Source: Artemia franciscana
Lineage: Eukaryota; Arthropoda; Branchiopoda; Anostraca; Artemiidae
NCBI RefSeq assembly: GCF_032884065.1
Contig: NC_088875.1
Location: 41,739,402 to 41,803,401, forward strand
Direction of reading: 5' to 3'
Length of the DNA stretch: 64,000 nucleotides
In this document: positions 62,409 to 64,000 of the stretch, one piece after another
Layout of the letters: each line of letters opens with the position of its first letter
How positions within the stretch are numbered: position 1 is the stretch's first letter
Made by a program: the position numbers and the translations under genes
The notes under the pieces: model-generated
Database searches by the model: none
Seen by the model: only the letters and a program-made list of their open reading frames with translations
What the model was told of the DNA's origin: nothing

Positions 62409-63521
62409 CTTCCTGGCACAAGGACCACGAAACGGAGATTAGCACCTTCGGTTTGGACTTCAAGGGTCAAATGCCTTCATCCTCATAACAACACTATTTT
62501 ACAAATAAACTTGTCCCCCAATCTTCCAACACCTAAGACCTAGTTGGTGGGGGCGCTTCGCGCCCCCCTCCAAGCCCCCCCGCGCGCGTAAGTCGTTACG
62601 CGCCATATTAGTTACGCGCCATTGTAGTTGTGCCCCTGTGTCCCACCAGTGAATATAGATAAAAGAGAAAAGATTTCGCTTTTCGTTATAGATATATATA
62701 TGTTTTTAACTACGTAAAACTTGCGAATATACAACATTCTTCGATGTCCCATTGTCTGTGCATATAAATAGATTGTCAGGTTTACCGACTCTTGAACATG
62801 CAACATAAAATTGTCCATGGGAAAAACAATCCGTATTCAGATCTATACCTCATTATTCTAATGATTGCCCTTGAGCTTTGTTGATGGTGATTGCTAATCG
62901 AACACCCTGTGTCCCGGTCGTCATTTCTATTCCCAGTATCCCGGTCGTCATTTGTGAATGTGATTAAAGGCTCTTTTCCTATGTCAAAAGATTTAGTTTT
63001 CGGGGGTAATAGCTACATATGTGGAAAAAATGAAGATATTAGACGTCCCAGTCTGTAATTTCTCTTTGAGCGGCCTGTTCGTCATTTATATTCCCTGTGT
63101 CCCGGTCGTCATTTGTATCTCCCGGTCGTTATTTGTGTCCCAGTGTCCCAGTCTGTAATTTCTCATTGAGTGTCCCGGTCGTCATTTATATTCCCTGTGT
63201 CCCGGCTTTTAGTTTTCTTTTTCTCCTTTATTTTTTAGTTTTTTTTCCTTTTTCTAGTTTTTTTTTCTTTTTCAGTTTTTAGTTTTTTTTAGTTTTTTTT
63301 ATTATTTTTTAGTTGTTTTTTTTTTCTTTTTAGTTTTTTTTTGTAGTTTTTACCTTTTCTTTAGTTTTTTTTTAGTTTTTTTTCTTTTTTAGTTTTTAGT
63401 TTTAGACCTTTTTTTTGTTTTTTTTTTAGTTTTTTAGCTTTTGTAGTTTTTTTAGTATTTTCTTTTTAGTTTTTTTGTAGTTTTTACCTTTTTTAGTTTT
63501 TTTTTCTTCTTTTGTATTAAT

Positions 63522-63601
63522 GCTAAAGCCAAGGTTCAAACCTGGAGCCTCTCGGACCTAGAACCTGAAACATAACGCTTTACCAACTCAGCTACTTCGG
63601 C
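63522..63601 (-). other. tRNA-like block inside Helitron M5
   Basis: Minus-strand copy of the P1 block with few changes. A box tagctgagttggtaaagc; B box ggtttgaacc. Here an open frame from MTEEPTMATHEEAAQNECIQ runs straight through it, reading [20 protein letters not shown]. Confidence 0.65.
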
Positions 63602-63929
63602 TTGGATACATTCGTTTTGAGCAGCTTCCTCGTGTGTTGCCATTGTAGGTTCTTCAGTCATTTTACAATTAGAAATTTCTCTTTCAACGATCTTCTTACA
63701 ATTAAAAATTTGTCTTTGAACGATATTCTTAAATACCTGTGTCCTGGTCGTCATTTATATTCCCTGTGTCCCGGTCGTCATTGGTGTCCCGGTCTGTAAT
63801 TTCTCTTTGAGTGTTTTTTCTTTTTAGTTTTTTTTAGTTTTTTACCTTCTTTCTTTTTTCAGTTTTCTTTTTCTTCTTTATTTTTCAGCGTCACTATGAA
63901 ACACATATCGCCGAACCTTTGTTTTTTTT

Positions 63930-64000
63930 TTAAACTAAAATCTGGTAGGCATTGATGACCTTATCCAAGTCAAAATCCCAAACCCAATCATCATCGCTAT
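63930..64000 (-). CDS. Helitron accessory ORF, C-terminal end, cut by window
   Basis: The minus strand reads SDDDWVWDFDLDKVINAYQ, then ILV and stop at 63930-63932. Fifth occurrence of this family in the window (with 19213, 25591, 26598 and 61222). The N-terminal part lies outside. Confidence 0.55.
   Translation of the reverse strand, partial: SDDDWVWDFDLDKVINAYQILV

Larger units (their letters stand above)
62539..64000 (-). mobile_element. Helitron M5, 3' truncated, running out of the window
   Basis: Minus strand. The outer hairpin and CTAG are missing; the copy starts at 'cctagttggtgggggcgc' with the inner hairpin. Then come the helicase tail (about 62700-62900), minisatellite with an unrelated ~100-bp insert (62956-63050), an A-rich tract (63210-63510), tRNA-like block (63522-63601), MTEEPTMAT frame, minisatellite, and the accessory ORF end (63930-64000). 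The 5' end lies beyond 64000. Confidence 0.75.

Overview
The window looks like intergenic, repeat-rich nuclear DNA from an arthropod. The support is AT-rich sequence, very long (TA)n tracts, a spliced gene with polyadenylation signals, tRNA-derived SINEs, LINE remnants and a large family of Helitrons. The LINE C-termini and Helitron style resemble what I recall from crustaceans such as Artemia, but that species guess is weak. I see no bacterial-type gene arrangement, no rRNA, no functional tRNA and no CRISPR array.

Layout. (1) 1-11438: a contig end carrying LINE debris, foldback MITEs, a clean 8-bp-TSD MITE and the only convincing host gene, the final exon of a secreted Cys-rich, acidic, Asn/Gly/Ser-rich protein. 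It stops exactly at a 100-N gap (11439-11538). (2) 11539-12121: a diverged interspersed repeat, then (TA)n. (3) 12258-27735: about 15.5 kb of nested, head-to-head and tandem Helitrons in both orientations, including a decayed RepHel gene (minus strand, about 17098-18851). (4) 27736-34656: ordinary DNA with one textbook solitary Helitron (30204-31304), a 145-bp satellite (about 31464-33705) and LINE/tandem-repeat debris. (5) 34657-43705: a near-identical second copy of 1-11438, with only about a dozen single-base differences noticed, but with a 2,409-bp deletion that removes the splice acceptor and signal peptide of the secreted-protein gene. (6) 43706-60129: mostly non-coding DNA with two copies of one SINE, a foldback element with TTAGG-like arms, several low-copy tandem repeats and a LINE 3' end. 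(7) 60130-64000: a Helitron with an N-terminal coding repeat and a helicase pseudogene, a (CT)n tract, then a minus-strand Helitron running out of the window.

How the parts fit. The Helitrons share one architecture. They have a 5' TC start (TCTATATATATAAAAATAAG-like), a block with several TGACGTCA (CRE-type) palindromes before a TATA-like box, and a short ORF ending in an acidic SDDDWVWDFDLDKVINAY motif. Then come an optional tRNA-like block with an A-rich tract, a 'gacgaccgggacac' minisatellite, the last ~45 codons of the PIF1-type helicase, a (TA)n tract, two GC-rich hairpins and a CTAG end. Because Helitrons insert between A and T, the internal (TA)n of one copy is a landing site for the next, which explains the nesting.

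The most interesting items are a Helitron subfamily with a 153-bp inverted repeat of its own promoter and ORF start (a possible hairpin-RNA source), the (TA)n self-nesting, the CRE/TATA block, and the likely false (haplotypic) duplication with a gene-disrupting deletion allele.
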